Shown here: one piece after another, positions 25,728-35,177 of the stretch | Layout of the letters: the number at the start of each line of letters is the position of its first letter | Position numbering within the stretch: the first letter of the stretch is position 1 | Source of the DNA: Anaerolineales bacterium | Lineage (GTDB): Bacteria; Chloroflexota; Anaerolineae; Anaerolineales; UBA11858 | Direction of reading: 5' to 3' | Length of the DNA stretch: 64,000 nucleotides | Assembly: GCA_028278545.1 (NCBI GenBank) | Contig: JANQED010000004.1 | Coordinates: forward strand, 1 to 64,000 | The notes under the pieces: model-generated | What the model saw: the letters and a program-made list of their open reading frames with translations, nothing else | Databases searched by the model: none | Told to the model about the DNA's origin: nothing | Translations under genes and position numbers: made by a program

Positions 25728-27296
25728 ATGCAAAGGCGTATCGTTCTTATCTTCATCGGATTGATTTCTCTTTCTCTGGCCCTGGCCTGGGTTTCTTCGG
25801 GATTCGCATCTCTCCAGGGATGGGGGACGTTTTTGCTGGTGTCCCTTTTGGGAGCGGGCATCCTCTGGGGGGGGCTGCTGGCAACCCAAAGGGAGTCCGT
25901 GCCCCGCTGGTTGATCTGGTTGTTGTTAGGGGCGTTTTTCTTGCGGCTCATCCTGGGGGTCTTCTGGTATGTGGCCCTGCCGCTTTGGGGATACGGCAGC
26001 AGCGCGGAGGCCGCCGGGTATGTCATGAGCGATGCCCACCAGCGCGATATGGCGGCGTGGGAATTGGCCCAATCTGCTCGCCCCTTGTGGGATGCTTTTG
26101 ACTCTTATCGTTCAGTCGATCAATATGGGGGCTTTTTGTTCTTCAGTTCGGCAGTTTATCGTTATCTGGGCGGGGATGTGCACCATCCGTTGATGATCGT
26201 CCTGCTGACGGCCGCGGTTTCGTCGTTGGCAGTTCTGTTCACCTGGGCGGTTGTTCGGCGATTGTGGGGTGAGGCTCCCGCCAAAGTGGCTGCCTGGCTT
26301 CTTGCGCTTTACCCCGAAGCGGTGCTGTTAGGCAGTTCGCAGATGCGTGAGGCATTTACAATGACTTTGGCCGCCGCGGCGGTCTTTGGCCTGGTACTTG
26401 CTTTACGAGAGCGGACCTGGCGGGGTGGCCTGTGGTTGTTGGGCGCGTTGTTATTATCGATCCCCCTCTCCCCAGCGTTTACATTGTTGCTGGTGCCCGT
26501 GCTTGGGCTTACGGCGGTATTCATGATCCGCCGTCGCTGGCTGCGGGACTGGCGCTTGTGGGCGACCTCGGGGGTGTTGTTGCTCGTCGGGCTGGCTGGC
26601 ATTTGGTTTTTTGGCGCACAGCAGTCACAGGGGGATTTGACCAATCCGATCACCGTTTTGCAGGACTGGATAGAGCGAACAGGGATCTGGCAGACCATTC
26701 TCAGCCAGCAGGCTTCGGGATGGATGTATAAGCTCTCGCAGAGCACCTCCCCGGATTTTTTCAAATGGATCGTCCTTGTTTTCGGGGTCGTTCAGCCTTT
26801 CCTGCCCGCGGCGCTGATCGCGAACGGCAATTGGCTTTGGCGCTCGATCGCCATCTGGCGCGCCCTGGGATGGACATTGTTGCTGCCCTTTTTGATCTAT
26901 GCCCCCTTACGCGCTTTGCGGAAACCGCGCCAATGGCTGATCCTCAGTTTCAGCGCGGCGATCTGGCTGGTGATCTTTGCTGCCTCATTCCGCAGCGGCG
27001 GCGATCAATGGGATAATCCCCGCTACAGGGCGGCCTTTGCTTGCCTTCAAATCGGCGTTGTCGCCTGGGTTTGGGTCAGCCAACGGCGTTCGTCTGACCC
27101 CTGGTTTCGTAGGATGCTGATCGGTGCTGGCTTGGTGATCCTTTGGTTTGTCCCCTGGTACTTACGCCGCTATACGGTGGTTGTCTGGCCGGTGGTCGAT
27201 GTCCTTAAGGTGTTTGGGCTGGGCCTATCGAGTGCAATGTTGTATCTGATATGGGATTGGGTGCGCGTAAGTGGTGCTGATCAAAGCCCGCCTTGA
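25728..27296 (+). CDS. GT39/PMT-like membrane glycosyltransferase
   Basis: 522-aa polytopic protein with about eleven membrane segments. The first large outside loop carries MSDAHQRDMAAWELA (acidic residues at the usual catalytic position) and DQYGGFLFFSSAVYRYLGG. A cytoplasmic LYPEAVLLGSSQMREAF loop also fits the ArnT/PMT_2 type. A single extracytoplasmic sugar transfer from a polyprenyl-phosphate donor is the likely reaction. It has its own possible promoter and is followed by a clear promoter for the next unit. Confidence 0.75.
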   Translation: MQRRIVLIFIGLISLSLALAWVSSGFASLQGWGTFLLVSLLGAGILWGGLLATQRESVPRWLIWLLLGAFFLRLILGVFWYVALPLWGYGSSAEAAGYVMSDAHQRDMAAWELAQSARPLWDAFDSYRSVDQYGGFLFFSSAVYRYLGGDVHHPLMIVLLTAAVSSLAVLFTWAVVRRLWGEAPAKVAAWLLALYPEAVLLGSSQMREAFTMTLAAAAVFGLVLALRERTWRGGLWLLGALLLSIPLSPAFTLLLVPVLGLTAVFMIRRRWLRDWRLWATSGVLLLVGLAGIWFFGAQQSQGDLTNPITVLQDWIERTGIWQTILSQQASGWMYKLSQSTSPDFFKWIVLVFGVVQPFLPAALIANGNWLWRSIAIWRALGWTLLLPFLIYAPLRALRKPRQWLILSFSAAIWLVIFAASFRSGGDQWDNPRYRAAFACLQIGVVAWVWVSQRRSSDPWFRRMLIGAGLVILWFVPWYLRRYTVVVWPVVDVLKVFGLGLSSAMLYLIWDWVRVSGADQSPP

Positions 27297-27320
27297 CCAA
27301 GCTATAATAGCCAGTATAAT
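27293..27320 (+). promoter_or_regulatory. Promoter of the Gmd-like gene
   Basis: TTGACC (27293-27298), 16-nt spacer, perfect TATAAT (27315-27320), overlapping the last codon and stop of the preceding gene. The leader is about 25 bases, with GAGGAA as the ribosome site before ATG 27351. Confidence 0.8.
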
Positions 27321-27350
27321 CAGCCGCTGATTGTAGATTGAGGAATATTC

Positions 27351-28319
27351 ATGCCGACCGCTCTCATCACAGGAATCGCAGGTCAAGATGGCTCCTATTT
27401 GGCGGAGTTGCTGCTGTCAAAGGGCTATCGAGTGCTGGGAATCGACCGCTTCTCCAGCATGGTGACTTATGAGCATCTTAAGCACTTTCAAGATGAGATC
27501 ACCTTGCTGGAAGGCAACCTGCTTGATCAGGGTTCCCTGGTTGCCGTCATGGAGCAGTATTCCCCTGATGAAGTCTATAATTTTGCGGCGCTCTCTTTCC
27601 CGGCGGGATCATGGTCGCAGCCGGTAGTGACGGGCGATATAACCGCGTTGGGTGTCACCAGGTTGCTAGAGGCCCTGCGATTGGTTTGCCCCGAGGCGCG
27701 CTTTTATCAGGCTTCGTCGAGCGAGATGTATGGCAACGTGCGCGAGGTGCCTCAAACGGAGAACACGCCCTTTTATCCGCGCAACCCCTATGGTGCGGCG
27801 AAAGTGTATGGGCATTGGATCACGGTAACTTATCGTGAAGAGTACGATATGTTCGCGTGTTCCGGGATTTTATACAACCATGAAAGCCCTCGTCGAGGGA
27901 TGGAATATGTCACCCGCAAGATCACCCATGGCGCGGCGCGCATTAAACTAGGCCTGGCGGACGAACTGCGTTTAGGAAACCTGGACGCCCGGCGTGACTG
28001 GGGCTATGCGGGCGATTACGCCAGAGCCATTTGGTTGATGCTCCAGCAGGATCAGGCGGATGATTATGTGGTTTGCACCGGGGAGACTCATTCCGTGCGC
28101 CAGTTCTGTGATGCGGCTTTCAGTCATGTGGGCTTGGACTATCAGGAGTATGTGGTACAAGATCCCCGCTTTTACCGTCCGGCAGAAGCCAACTTGCTGG
28201 TCGGTGACCCAACGCGCGCAAAAGAGGTGCTTGGCTGGGAGCCGAGCGTGGGTTTTGAGGAATTGGTCCAAAAGATGGTCGATGCCGATCTGCAATATTT
28301 GGGGAAGGAAATCCTCTAG
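27351..28319 (+). CDS. GDP-mannose 4,6-dehydratase-like protein
   Basis: 322-aa short-chain dehydrogenase close to Gmd. It has [19 protein letters not shown] (coenzyme loop), YQASSSEMYG (catalytic Ser/Thr and Glu), YGAAKVYGHW (YxxxK), [16 protein letters not shown] and a GNLDARRDWGYAGDYARA loop. It lacks the MIRRSS block that binds NADP and neighbouring subunits in true Gmd; here it reads GIDRFSS. It is also about 30 residues shorter than the gmd copy at 60651. It may dehydrate a different nucleotide sugar. It is coupled to the next gene by one shared base. Confidence 0.82.
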   Translation: MPTALITGIAGQDGSYLAELLLSKGYRVLGIDRFSSMVTYEHLKHFQDEITLLEGNLLDQGSLVAVMEQYSPDEVYNFAALSFPAGSWSQPVVTGDITALGVTRLLEALRLVCPEARFYQASSSEMYGNVREVPQTENTPFYPRNPYGAAKVYGHWITVTYREEYDMFACSGILYNHESPRRGMEYVTRKITHGAARIKLGLADELRLGNLDARRDWGYAGDYARAIWLMLQQDQADDYVVCTGETHSVRQFCDAAFSHVGLDYQEYVVQDPRFYRPAEANLLVGDPTRAKEVLGWEPSVGFEELVQKMVDADLQYLGKEIL

Positions 28320-30238
28320 TGAACTTGTGGCTGCGCCTGGAGCGTATCAGCGAGATACCCTGGTTAGCTGAGGGGCTGGGGTTCATAGCAGGGGTTGTTT
28401 ATGCACTCCAATCCTGGGTTTATGCCCATACGCAATCCTCGATCTTGGACGAAGGCGCCTATTTGTTGAAAGGGTATCTGTTTGCGACCGGGAAATACTT
28501 CCCATTTCAGGAGTATGGCCCCTGGAGCAATCACATGCCTTTATCTTTTTTGATCCCAGGCTATATTCAAGCCGTATTCGGGCCGGGATTGCGCACCGGG
28601 CGCTATTTTGCGATTGCCCTGGGGGTTTTGACGCTGCTCGGAATATGGATCATCGCTCGCAGGATCGGGGGGAAGTGGTGGGGAGTCGCTGCTGTCTGGT
28701 TGGTGGCCCTGAATATCCCTCTGGTCAAAACCTACAGCGTGATGTCCTCTCAAGGCCTGGTGGCCTGCATGTTTGTATGGCTGTTGGTGCTGACCTTGGG
28801 CCCTCGGCGGCCAACCTGGCAGATTCTGCTTGGCACTGCGCTGGCGGCTTTGATGATGCTGACCCGCCTGAATTTGACTCCCGTACTGCCGTTCTTGATC
28901 TTATATATCTTCTGGGAAAATGGCAAAAAGGCCGGGATTTGGAGTCTGGTAGTAGGGATATTTGTCCTGGTGGCAGGACATGCCCTGTTTTGGCCTGGTA
29001 TCCTGCGGCTGTGGGTTGCCTGGCTGCCTTTGGAGTGGATTCCACTCCTTGAGCCATGGGCCAAGCCCGCGGGCGCGCTGCCCAATTGGGACCCTGAAGT
29101 GAGCATATCCGATCGATTGTTGAGCTTCTTTCAAGGGATTCGAATTCAGTTTTTCGCCCTCGTCGGCGGGGTATTCACCTGGATATTTTGGCCCTCGAAA
29201 GATAAATGGCGGTCGGCCTGGCGATTCCGCGCGGCTGTCTTCCTCTCGGTATTGTTGGGGGTACTATTTGTCTTTCATTTTTGGGCTTCTTTGTTGAAGA
29301 ATTATTGCGTATTCTGCTTCCCCACATACCTTTCCTTTTTTCATTTCCTGGGGATATTCCTTGTGGCGCTGGCTTTCAGCTCTTGGGAACAATTTGCAGA
29401 TCGTTTTAAGCGATGGATTCCCCCTGTTTTGATCTTAGCCCTGTCTACGGGTGTGGGCTATAGCGCCATTAAGATATGGGCCAGCAAGCGAATGGTCGAA
29501 CGGTTAGCCGGCGGTTTACTGCGGGTTGACGTCCCTCGATTGAGCGGCCTACGCATCCAACCTGGTACGGTGGAATTGTGGAGCCTGGCTGCCAACAAAT
29601 TCGGCTGGTCCGAAGTGGATATCTTTAGCACGACCACCGCAGCCTTACGAGCTGCGGTTCCGATGGTCCTGGGGTTGATCCTGGCCCTGCTTCTTTTGCG
29701 ATTCGGCTCAGTTGGGTGGGGCAAACTCGTCGGCGCTGCCCGGCAAAACAGATTTTCCTCTGCCGCGGGTGTTTTTATCATATTCCTGATCTTTGGAACG
29801 CTGGCCTCTTTGGGGATGGGTTTCTCTCCGGGTGATCGTGATTGCGGTTGGGATGTGATCGCATCTTATGAAGCTGGCGGCGCGCATCTTGCAGAGTACG
29901 TACCGGCTGGTTCGCAGGTATATTGGTGGGGCGGGCTTTCGACGGTGCCGCTGTTATACCTCCCCGATGTTGAAATCTATCCCCCTCAGATCAATAACGG
30001 CTATTCATTCCGACTAGGTGGCGATCCTGATGAGCTGGAACGTTATGGCTGGTGGAGCCAGGAATTGGCAGATCGGTGGGTTCGCGCCGCGGATGTGATT
30101 TTGATCGAAGCGCGCCTGTACGGCGGTTTTGCCACCAGCTTTGCAGAGAGCGAAGCCTTTGATGAAGTGTCGCCCACCGCGCCCCTATTGCCCTGCCGGA
30201 ATAATTCTCCTATTCATATCTTTTTGCGCGAGCAGTAA
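28319..30238 (+). CDS. GT39/PMT-like membrane glycosyltransferase
   Basis: 639-aa polytopic protein that starts at a GTG overlapping the previous stop. The first outside loop has SILDEGAYLLKGYL (Asp-Glu pair, the catalytic position in ArnT/PMT enzymes) followed by FQEYGPWSNHMPLSFLIPGY. About eleven further helices are followed by a C-terminal outside domain with YWWGGLSTVPLLYLPDVEIYPPQ. It is expected to transfer a sugar from a polyprenyl-phosphate carrier on the outer membrane face. The donor is unknown. Confidence 0.78.
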   Translation: MNLWLRLERISEIPWLAEGLGFIAGVVYALQSWVYAHTQSSILDEGAYLLKGYLFATGKYFPFQEYGPWSNHMPLSFLIPGYIQAVFGPGLRTGRYFAIALGVLTLLGIWIIARRIGGKWWGVAAVWLVALNIPLVKTYSVMSSQGLVACMFVWLLVLTLGPRRPTWQILLGTALAALMMLTRLNLTPVLPFLILYIFWENGKKAGIWSLVVGIFVLVAGHALFWPGILRLWVAWLPLEWIPLLEPWAKPAGALPNWDPEVSISDRLLSFFQGIRIQFFALVGGVFTWIFWPSKDKWRSAWRFRAAVFLSVLLGVLFVFHFWASLLKNYCVFCFPTYLSFFHFLGIFLVALAFSSWEQFADRFKRWIPPVLILALSTGVGYSAIKIWASKRMVERLAGGLLRVDVPRLSGLRIQPGTVELWSLAANKFGWSEVDIFSTTTAALRAAVPMVLGLILALLLLRFGSVGWGKLVGAARQNRFSSAAGVFIIFLIFGTLASLGMGFSPGDRDCGWDVIASYEAGGAHLAEYVPAGSQVYWWGGLSTVPLLYLPDVEIYPPQINNGYSFRLGGDPDELERYGWWSQELADRWVRAADVILIEARLYGGFATSFAESEAFDEVSPTAPLLPCRNNSPIHIFLREQ

Positions 30239-30304
30239 ATGAGTCCGCTGAACCCTCTCCTCATCGACAGTGGTCTCGATAGTGACCTGCGCTAAGGCTT
30301 TTGA

Positions 30305-31459
30305 ATGCGTATTTTGGTGCTCATCTATGAATTTCCTCCCGTGGGTGGGGGTGGTGGACGGGTTGCGGAGGATATTTGCCGGGGGTTGGTGAAGCGCGGC
30401 CATCAAATTTTCGTTTTGACTTCTCATATCAAGGGTGTCCCCCGCCGCGAAAATCGAGATGGGATGGAGATTTTGCGGGTTCCTGTGGGCCGCCGAACGC
30501 CTTTCAAAGCCCGTTTTGTGGATATGCTGGGCTATGTGCTGGCTGGATTTATCCCCGGACTGCGCCTGACCCAGCAGTGGAAGCCAGATGTCATGCACGT
30601 CCACTTTGCTGTGCCCAGCGGCGCGCTGGCGCGGCCGCTTTCATGGATCACAGGCGTGCCATACCTGCTCACCGCACATTTGGGCGACGTGCCCGGTGGC
30701 GTGCCGGATAAAACCGAGCGTTGGTTTCGCTGGGTATTCCCCATGACGCCTCCCATTTGGAAGAGTGCTGAAAAAGTTTGCGCGGTGAGCGAGTTTACGC
30801 GCCAGTTGGCGCGGGAAAGTTATGCTGTAGACGCACAGGTGATCCCCAACGGCGTCGATTTGGAGGTTCTGGATCCCGGCGAGATCACGGTGGGACAACC
30901 TCCGAGGATTATTTTCGCCGGGCGTTTTGTATCTCAGAAAAACCCCCTTCAAATCGTGCGCACACTGGGGGAATTGGATGATTTGCCCTGGGATTGCGTC
31001 ATGGTTGGCGACGGGCCCCTCCGTCCGGCTGTTGAAGATGAGATCGATCGCCTCGGCCTCCGAGATCGCTTTACGCTCACCGGCTGGGTGACACCGGATG
31101 ATGTCATCGAGTGGTTTGGAAAGAGCGATATCCTGTTTATGCCTTCTCTTGCAGAGGGATTGCCGGTGGTAGGCGTGCAGGCCCTTGCGATGTGCCTGGC
31201 CATCGTTGCCAGCCGGGTGGGGGGATTTGTCGATTTGGTTGAGACCGACCAAAATGGTTATTTGCTGGATCACCAAAGTGAGTTTATGGGAGCAGAGGCC
31301 CTGCGAAAGCTGATTTCTTCCCCCGAACGCTTAGAAGGATTCCGCAAGAGCAGCCGCCGGCTCGCCAGCCGGTTTGATGTTCAGCATATTGTCCGATCCT
31401 ACGAGGAGCAGTTGCGGGGCGTGGTTCGCTCGGTGGATGCCGCGGAGGCAGTGCCATAG
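30305..31459 (+). CDS. Glycosyltransferase family 4
   Basis: 384-aa GT-B protein: MRILVLIYEFPPVGGGGGRVAEDI at the N-terminus, PNGVDLEVL, FAGRFVSQKNP and MVGDGPLRPAVEDE. The usual EX7E donor-site motif reads EGLPVVGVQ, so the second Glu is Gln. This is uncommon and may change activity or donor. It shares its N-terminal architecture with the GT4 at 38248. It is followed after one base by the phosphodiesterase gene. Confidence 0.87.
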   Translation: MRILVLIYEFPPVGGGGGRVAEDICRGLVKRGHQIFVLTSHIKGVPRRENRDGMEILRVPVGRRTPFKARFVDMLGYVLAGFIPGLRLTQQWKPDVMHVHFAVPSGALARPLSWITGVPYLLTAHLGDVPGGVPDKTERWFRWVFPMTPPIWKSAEKVCAVSEFTRQLARESYAVDAQVIPNGVDLEVLDPGEITVGQPPRIIFAGRFVSQKNPLQIVRTLGELDDLPWDCVMVGDGPLRPAVEDEIDRLGLRDRFTLTGWVTPDDVIEWFGKSDILFMPSLAEGLPVVGVQALAMCLAIVASRVGGFVDLVETDQNGYLLDHQSEFMGAEALRKLISSPERLEGFRKSSRRLASRFDVQHIVRSYEEQLRGVVRSVDAAEAVP

Positions 31460-31460
31460 C

Positions 31461-33158
31461 ATGGGTACGGAATCAACCCTAAAGGCAGCCCGAGACGCCG
31501 CCCCGGGGCTCGTCGTTCTGGGGTGGGATGCGGCCACCTGGGACCTGCTGTCCCCTTGGGTTGCAGATGGGAAGCTGCCCAACCTGGCACGGATGATGGA
31601 ATCGGGCAGCTATGGGCCGATCCGGTCAACTGCCCTTCCGGTCAGCCCGGCTGCCTGGAGTACGATCATCACCGGGCAGAACCCGGCCAGGCACGGTGTT
31701 TTTGACTGGTTTGCCCGCAAAGCCGGCAGCTACGACGTGGAGTACGTACACACCGGTCAGATCAAGGCCAGGCCGGTTTGGGAGTATTTCAACGCGGCAG
31801 GAAAACGCATTGGGGTGTTCAACCTGCCGATGCTTTACCCGGCGGTCCCCCTGGATGGTTTCATGCTCTCGGGGTTGGCCGCGCCCGAGGCCTCCTCGAG
31901 CGGCTTTGCCTACCCAAGGGGTTTGGCGGTGGAATTGACAGAAAACGTTGGCCCGTTCTGGCACGCGGAAACCGAAGTGTACCGATATGGCCGTGAAAGA
32001 GCTTACTTGCAGAACGTGCTGGACTTGCTGGAGTATCAGAAGCGCGTGGTAGATTATCTGATCCAAAAGCACCCTTGTGAGGTGTATCTTTTGGTCTTCA
32101 TGCAGGCCGATCATATGCAGCACAAGTTCTGGCGCTATCTGGATTCGACCTACCCGGGGTATGATCCGGAATATGACGCCCAGTTCAGTGAAGCGATTTT
32201 GCAGGTTTTTCAGGCGCTGGACGACCATTTGGGTGATCTGCGGGCTCGCTTTGGCGAGGACACAAATTTCGTCCTGCTGTCCGATCATGGCGGCGGGCCG
32301 GTACACGGGATCATGTATATCAACCGTTGGCTGCACGAGATCGGCATGCTGCACTTGCGCAGCAACCCCTCCACGCGGCTGAAGTTCTGGGTTGCGAAGA
32401 CAGATCTGATTGGCAAAGCTTATCGAGCGGTGAGCAGGCTTGGGTTAGGGAAGATCGCCAACCTGGTCTCCAAACCGGCCCGCGATAAGGTGCTGAACTC
32501 GTTCATGTCTTTTGATGATATCGACTGGGCCCGCACCAAGGCCTATGCACGCGGCGCATTTGGGCAGATATACGTCAACTTGAAAGGCAGAGAGCCGGGA
32601 GGCATTGTCAGCCCGGGTGAGGAATATGATCAGGTCGTTGATCAGTTGATGGCTGCTCTCGAAAAATTGCCCCACCCGGAAACTGGCGAACCGCTGATCA
32701 CCGATATTCACAAGAAGGCGGATGTCTTTGACGGCCCTTATATCGAGGGGGCGGCTGATATCATCTTTTCGATTCAGGACTATCTGTACCAGTCCTCGGT
32801 GAAGATGGGCCTGGATAGTGAGGGCATCCTGGGGAAATCTGAATACGAAGATTCGGGCGGCCACCGCCCCGATGGTATCGTTGTGATGTCTGGGCCAGGC
32901 ATTGGAAAGGGTGTATCGATCACTGGCGCGGGAATCGCCGATATTTTGCCGACGGTACTTGCGCTGGCAGGTGTGCCCGTGCCCGATGATTTAGATGGCC
33001 GCCCTCTCATGGAGGCCTTTACCGATGCCCAGAGGGGATCAGTCCGGTTTGTGTCCGGGGAGTCAGGCGCATTGCCGGATACGGCAACACCGGAGCTGGA
33101 TAGTGATGAGTTGGCGGAGATCGAGGATCGTCTGCGCAGCTTGGGGTATCTAGGATGA
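31461..33158 (+). CDS. Alkaline-phosphatase-superfamily phosphodiesterase/phosphotransferase
   Basis: 565-aa protein of the type I phosphodiesterase/nucleotide pyrophosphatase group. It has VVLGWDAATWDLL (metal Asp), STALPVSPAAWSTIITGQNPARHG (nucleophile Ser/Thr loop), FMQADHMQHKFWRYLD (metal Asp-His, His) and LLSDHGGGP (metal Asp-His). No signal peptide or membrane helix is evident, so it looks cytoplasmic. In this setting it could remove or transfer a phosphorylated group on a lipid or glycan, which is inference. ATG 31461 follows the GT4 stop by one base. Its end overlaps the UPF0104 gene by 4 bases. Confidence 0.82.
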   Translation: MGTESTLKAARDAAPGLVVLGWDAATWDLLSPWVADGKLPNLARMMESGSYGPIRSTALPVSPAAWSTIITGQNPARHGVFDWFARKAGSYDVEYVHTGQIKARPVWEYFNAAGKRIGVFNLPMLYPAVPLDGFMLSGLAAPEASSSGFAYPRGLAVELTENVGPFWHAETEVYRYGRERAYLQNVLDLLEYQKRVVDYLIQKHPCEVYLLVFMQADHMQHKFWRYLDSTYPGYDPEYDAQFSEAILQVFQALDDHLGDLRARFGEDTNFVLLSDHGGGPVHGIMYINRWLHEIGMLHLRSNPSTRLKFWVAKTDLIGKAYRAVSRLGLGKIANLVSKPARDKVLNSFMSFDDIDWARTKAYARGAFGQIYVNLKGREPGGIVSPGEEYDQVVDQLMAALEKLPHPETGEPLITDIHKKADVFDGPYIEGAADIIFSIQDYLYQSSVKMGLDSEGILGKSEYEDSGGHRPDGIVVMSGPGIGKGVSITGAGIADILPTVLALAGVPVPDDLDGRPLMEAFTDAQRGSVRFVSGESGALPDTATPELDSDELAEIEDRLRSLGYLG

Positions 33159-34126
33159 AAGCCGAAAATATGAAATCATCGCCACCTTTTTCATTCGATA
33201 TGCGCTGGGTTCGTTGGGCGGGCACGATCCTCTCCTCTGCGCTGTTCATCTGGCTGCTGACCCAGCAAGATTGGCCGACGATGTGGACCTCGCTGAAGCA
33301 TATCCCCGCCTGGCTTTTTCCGCTGGCGTTTGTCTTATATTTCCTTGGGGTGCTTGCCAATGCTCTGCGCTGGTATGTCTTGCTCCGCGCTCAAGAGGTT
33401 GGTTTGGATTATTGGGAAGTGCTTAAGATCGTGCTGGCGGGCAATTTTGCCTCCAATTTTCTGCCCTCGACGGTTGGGGGTGATACGGTGCGCATCGTCA
33501 GCGCTTCCCGACACACCGGCTGGTCGGTGAGTTTTGCTTCTGTGGTGGTGGATCGTCTGTTGAACGTCTTTGTGATGATGACATTGCTGCCATTTTCCTG
33601 GCTTTCGTTTAGGGCGGTTGGGGGATTGGTCGGGTTAAAATTGCCTTCCTTGGTAGGGGGTGCAGGAACTTGGAAAGCTGCTTTCGTTTCCTCCTGGCTC
33701 ACGAAGCTGCCCGCTCGAATATCCCGCTGGGTCAAGAAAATTCTGGAAGCCTTTCTGGTCTGGCGGCATCGCAAAGATGCCGTTTTGTGGGCCTTGGGTA
33801 TATCCTGGGGCGCGCGGTTGAGCGTCTTCAGCGCGGTCTGGATTCTGGCCCGTGGTCTGGATATTTCGGTGACCCTATCCCAGGTGATCGGCGTGGGGGC
33901 GATAACGTATGTCCTTTCGCTATTGCCGATATCGATCAATGGCTTTGGCCTGCGCGAAGTCACCATGACCACCCTATATATGCAGCTCGGGGCCACACTA
34001 GAGCAGGCCTCGGCCCTGGTTGTGGTCACGCGCTTCATATTGATGGTTGAAACCCTCCCTGGCGCGCTGTGGATTTCGGATATGTTGGTAGCAAAGGATG
34101 TTGCGGACACTGGCGCGAGCGAGTAA
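33155..34126 (+). CDS. UPF0104/lysylphosphatidylglycerol synthase TM-domain protein
   Basis: 323-aa polytopic protein with about eight helices of the UPF0104/AglD-C-terminal type. It contains ANALRWYVLL, the signature ASNFLPSTVGGDTVRI and LLPISINGFGLREV. Such domains are fused or adjacent to GT2 enzymes and are thought to flip or handle polyprenyl-phosphate sugars. It is paralogous to the gene at 35174, and the two flank a GT2 of the dolichol-phosphate-mannose-synthase type. It starts inside the phosphodiesterase stop (4-base overlap). Confidence 0.83.
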   Translation: MKAENMKSSPPFSFDMRWVRWAGTILSSALFIWLLTQQDWPTMWTSLKHIPAWLFPLAFVLYFLGVLANALRWYVLLRAQEVGLDYWEVLKIVLAGNFASNFLPSTVGGDTVRIVSASRHTGWSVSFASVVVDRLLNVFVMMTLLPFSWLSFRAVGGLVGLKLPSLVGGAGTWKAAFVSSWLTKLPARISRWVKKILEAFLVWRHRKDAVLWALGISWGARLSVFSAVWILARGLDISVTLSQVIGVGAITYVLSLLPISINGFGLREVTMTTLYMQLGATLEQASALVVVTRFILMVETLPGALWISDMLVAKDVADTGASE

Positions 34127-34159
34127 GTCGATTGGCTTAGCTATGCGCATTGGGTTGGC

Positions 34160-34188
34160 TTGACCGTTGAATATGGGTGGGCTACAAT
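34160..34188 (+). promoter_or_regulatory. Promoter of the GT2 gene
   Basis: TTGACC (34160-34165), 17-nt spacer, TACAAT (34183-34188), 29 bases before ATG 34218. It splits the long plus-strand series into separate units. Confidence 0.7.
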
Positions 34189-34217
34189 GCGCCATGCTTG
34201 ATGAGAAGTAGAATCAT

Positions 34218-35177
34218 ATGGAAGAACTATCAGTCGTAATCCCTGTATATAATGAAAATGAGAGCCTGCGAGAGTTGCATGAGGCGCTCCAAAAGGCGTT
34301 AAAAACCCTCAATATGCCCTGGGAAATCGTCTATGTGGACGATGGCAGCACAGATCACAGCCTCCAAATTCTGGAGGCGCTGGCCGCCGAGGACGAGGCC
34401 CACACCCGCGTGATCGCCTTGAGGCGCAACTTCGGTCAGACGGCTGCCATCGCCGCCGGGATCGATAACACCCAAGGTGATATGATCGTCTTGATGGACG
34501 CCGACATGCAGAATGATCCTGCTGACATCCCCATGATGATCGAGAAGATGCAAGAAGGCTATGATGTCGTCAGCGGGTGGCGGGTGCGGCGCAAGGACAC
34601 CTTCATCACTCGAACACTGCCATCACGCATCGCCAATTGGCTCATCTCCTGGGTGACGGGGGTAAAACTGCGCGACTATGGCTGCACTTTGAAGGCCTAT
34701 CGCCGCGAGGTGATTACCGGCTTCCGCCTCTATGGTGAGATGCACCGTTTTATCCCTGCGTACGCCGGTTATGTCGGCGCGCGCATCGTTGAAGTGCCCG
34801 TACAACATCATCCCAGGAGGTTTGGGAGCACGAAATACGGGATGGAGCGGATCGTAAAAGTGATCCTCGATCTCCTGACGGTCAAATTCTTGATCAGTTA
34901 TGGGCATAAACCCAACTACCTCTTCGGCGGCCCCGGGATGGCGATGATGGCCCTAGGCACTTTGCTGCTGGCATTTCTGGTCGTGCGCCGTTTGGTGACC
35001 TTGGTATCGGTATTCGAATCGCCGTTCTTTCCGGTCAGTTTAATGCTTATGTATATGGGTTTCCAATCCATCTTGATGGGGCTGTTGGCCGAATTGCAGG
35101 TGCGCACTTATCATGAAGCGCAGCAGAAGCCCACGTATACTGTCCGGCGTGTGATCAATGGTTCTCCCGAAGAATGA
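34218..35177 (+). CDS. Polyprenyl-phosphate glycosyltransferase (DPM1/ArnC-like GT2)
   Basis: 319-aa GT-A enzyme: SVVIPVYNENESL, VDDGSTD, LMDADMQNDP (DxD), YGCTLKAYRRE and HHPRRFGSTKY, followed by two C-terminal membrane helices (about 230-255 and 270-295). This is the architecture of DPMS-like and GtrB/ArnC enzymes, which make polyprenyl-phosphate sugars. It probably supplies donors to the GT-C proteins of this locus. Its promoter is at 34160. Its stop overlaps the second UPF0104 gene by 4 bases. Confidence 0.9.
   Translation: MEELSVVIPVYNENESLRELHEALQKALKTLNMPWEIVYVDDGSTDHSLQILEALAAEDEAHTRVIALRRNFGQTAAIAAGIDNTQGDMIVLMDADMQNDPADIPMMIEKMQEGYDVVSGWRVRRKDTFITRTLPSRIANWLISWVTGVKLRDYGCTLKAYRREVITGFRLYGEMHRFIPAYAGYVGARIVEVPVQHHPRRFGSTKYGMERIVKVILDLLTVKFLISYGHKPNYLFGGPGMAMMALGTLLLAFLVVRRLVTLVSVFESPFFPVSLMLMYMGFQSILMGLLAELQVRTYHEAQQKPTYTVRRVINGSPEE

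Noticed and set aside
30239-30295. 18-codon ORF right after the GT39-like gene
   Set aside because: There is no ribosome site and it is too short to judge.
31626-32354. Minus-strand open frame of 242 codons
   Set aside because: It is antisense to the alkaline-phosphatase-superfamily gene and has no recognisable motif.
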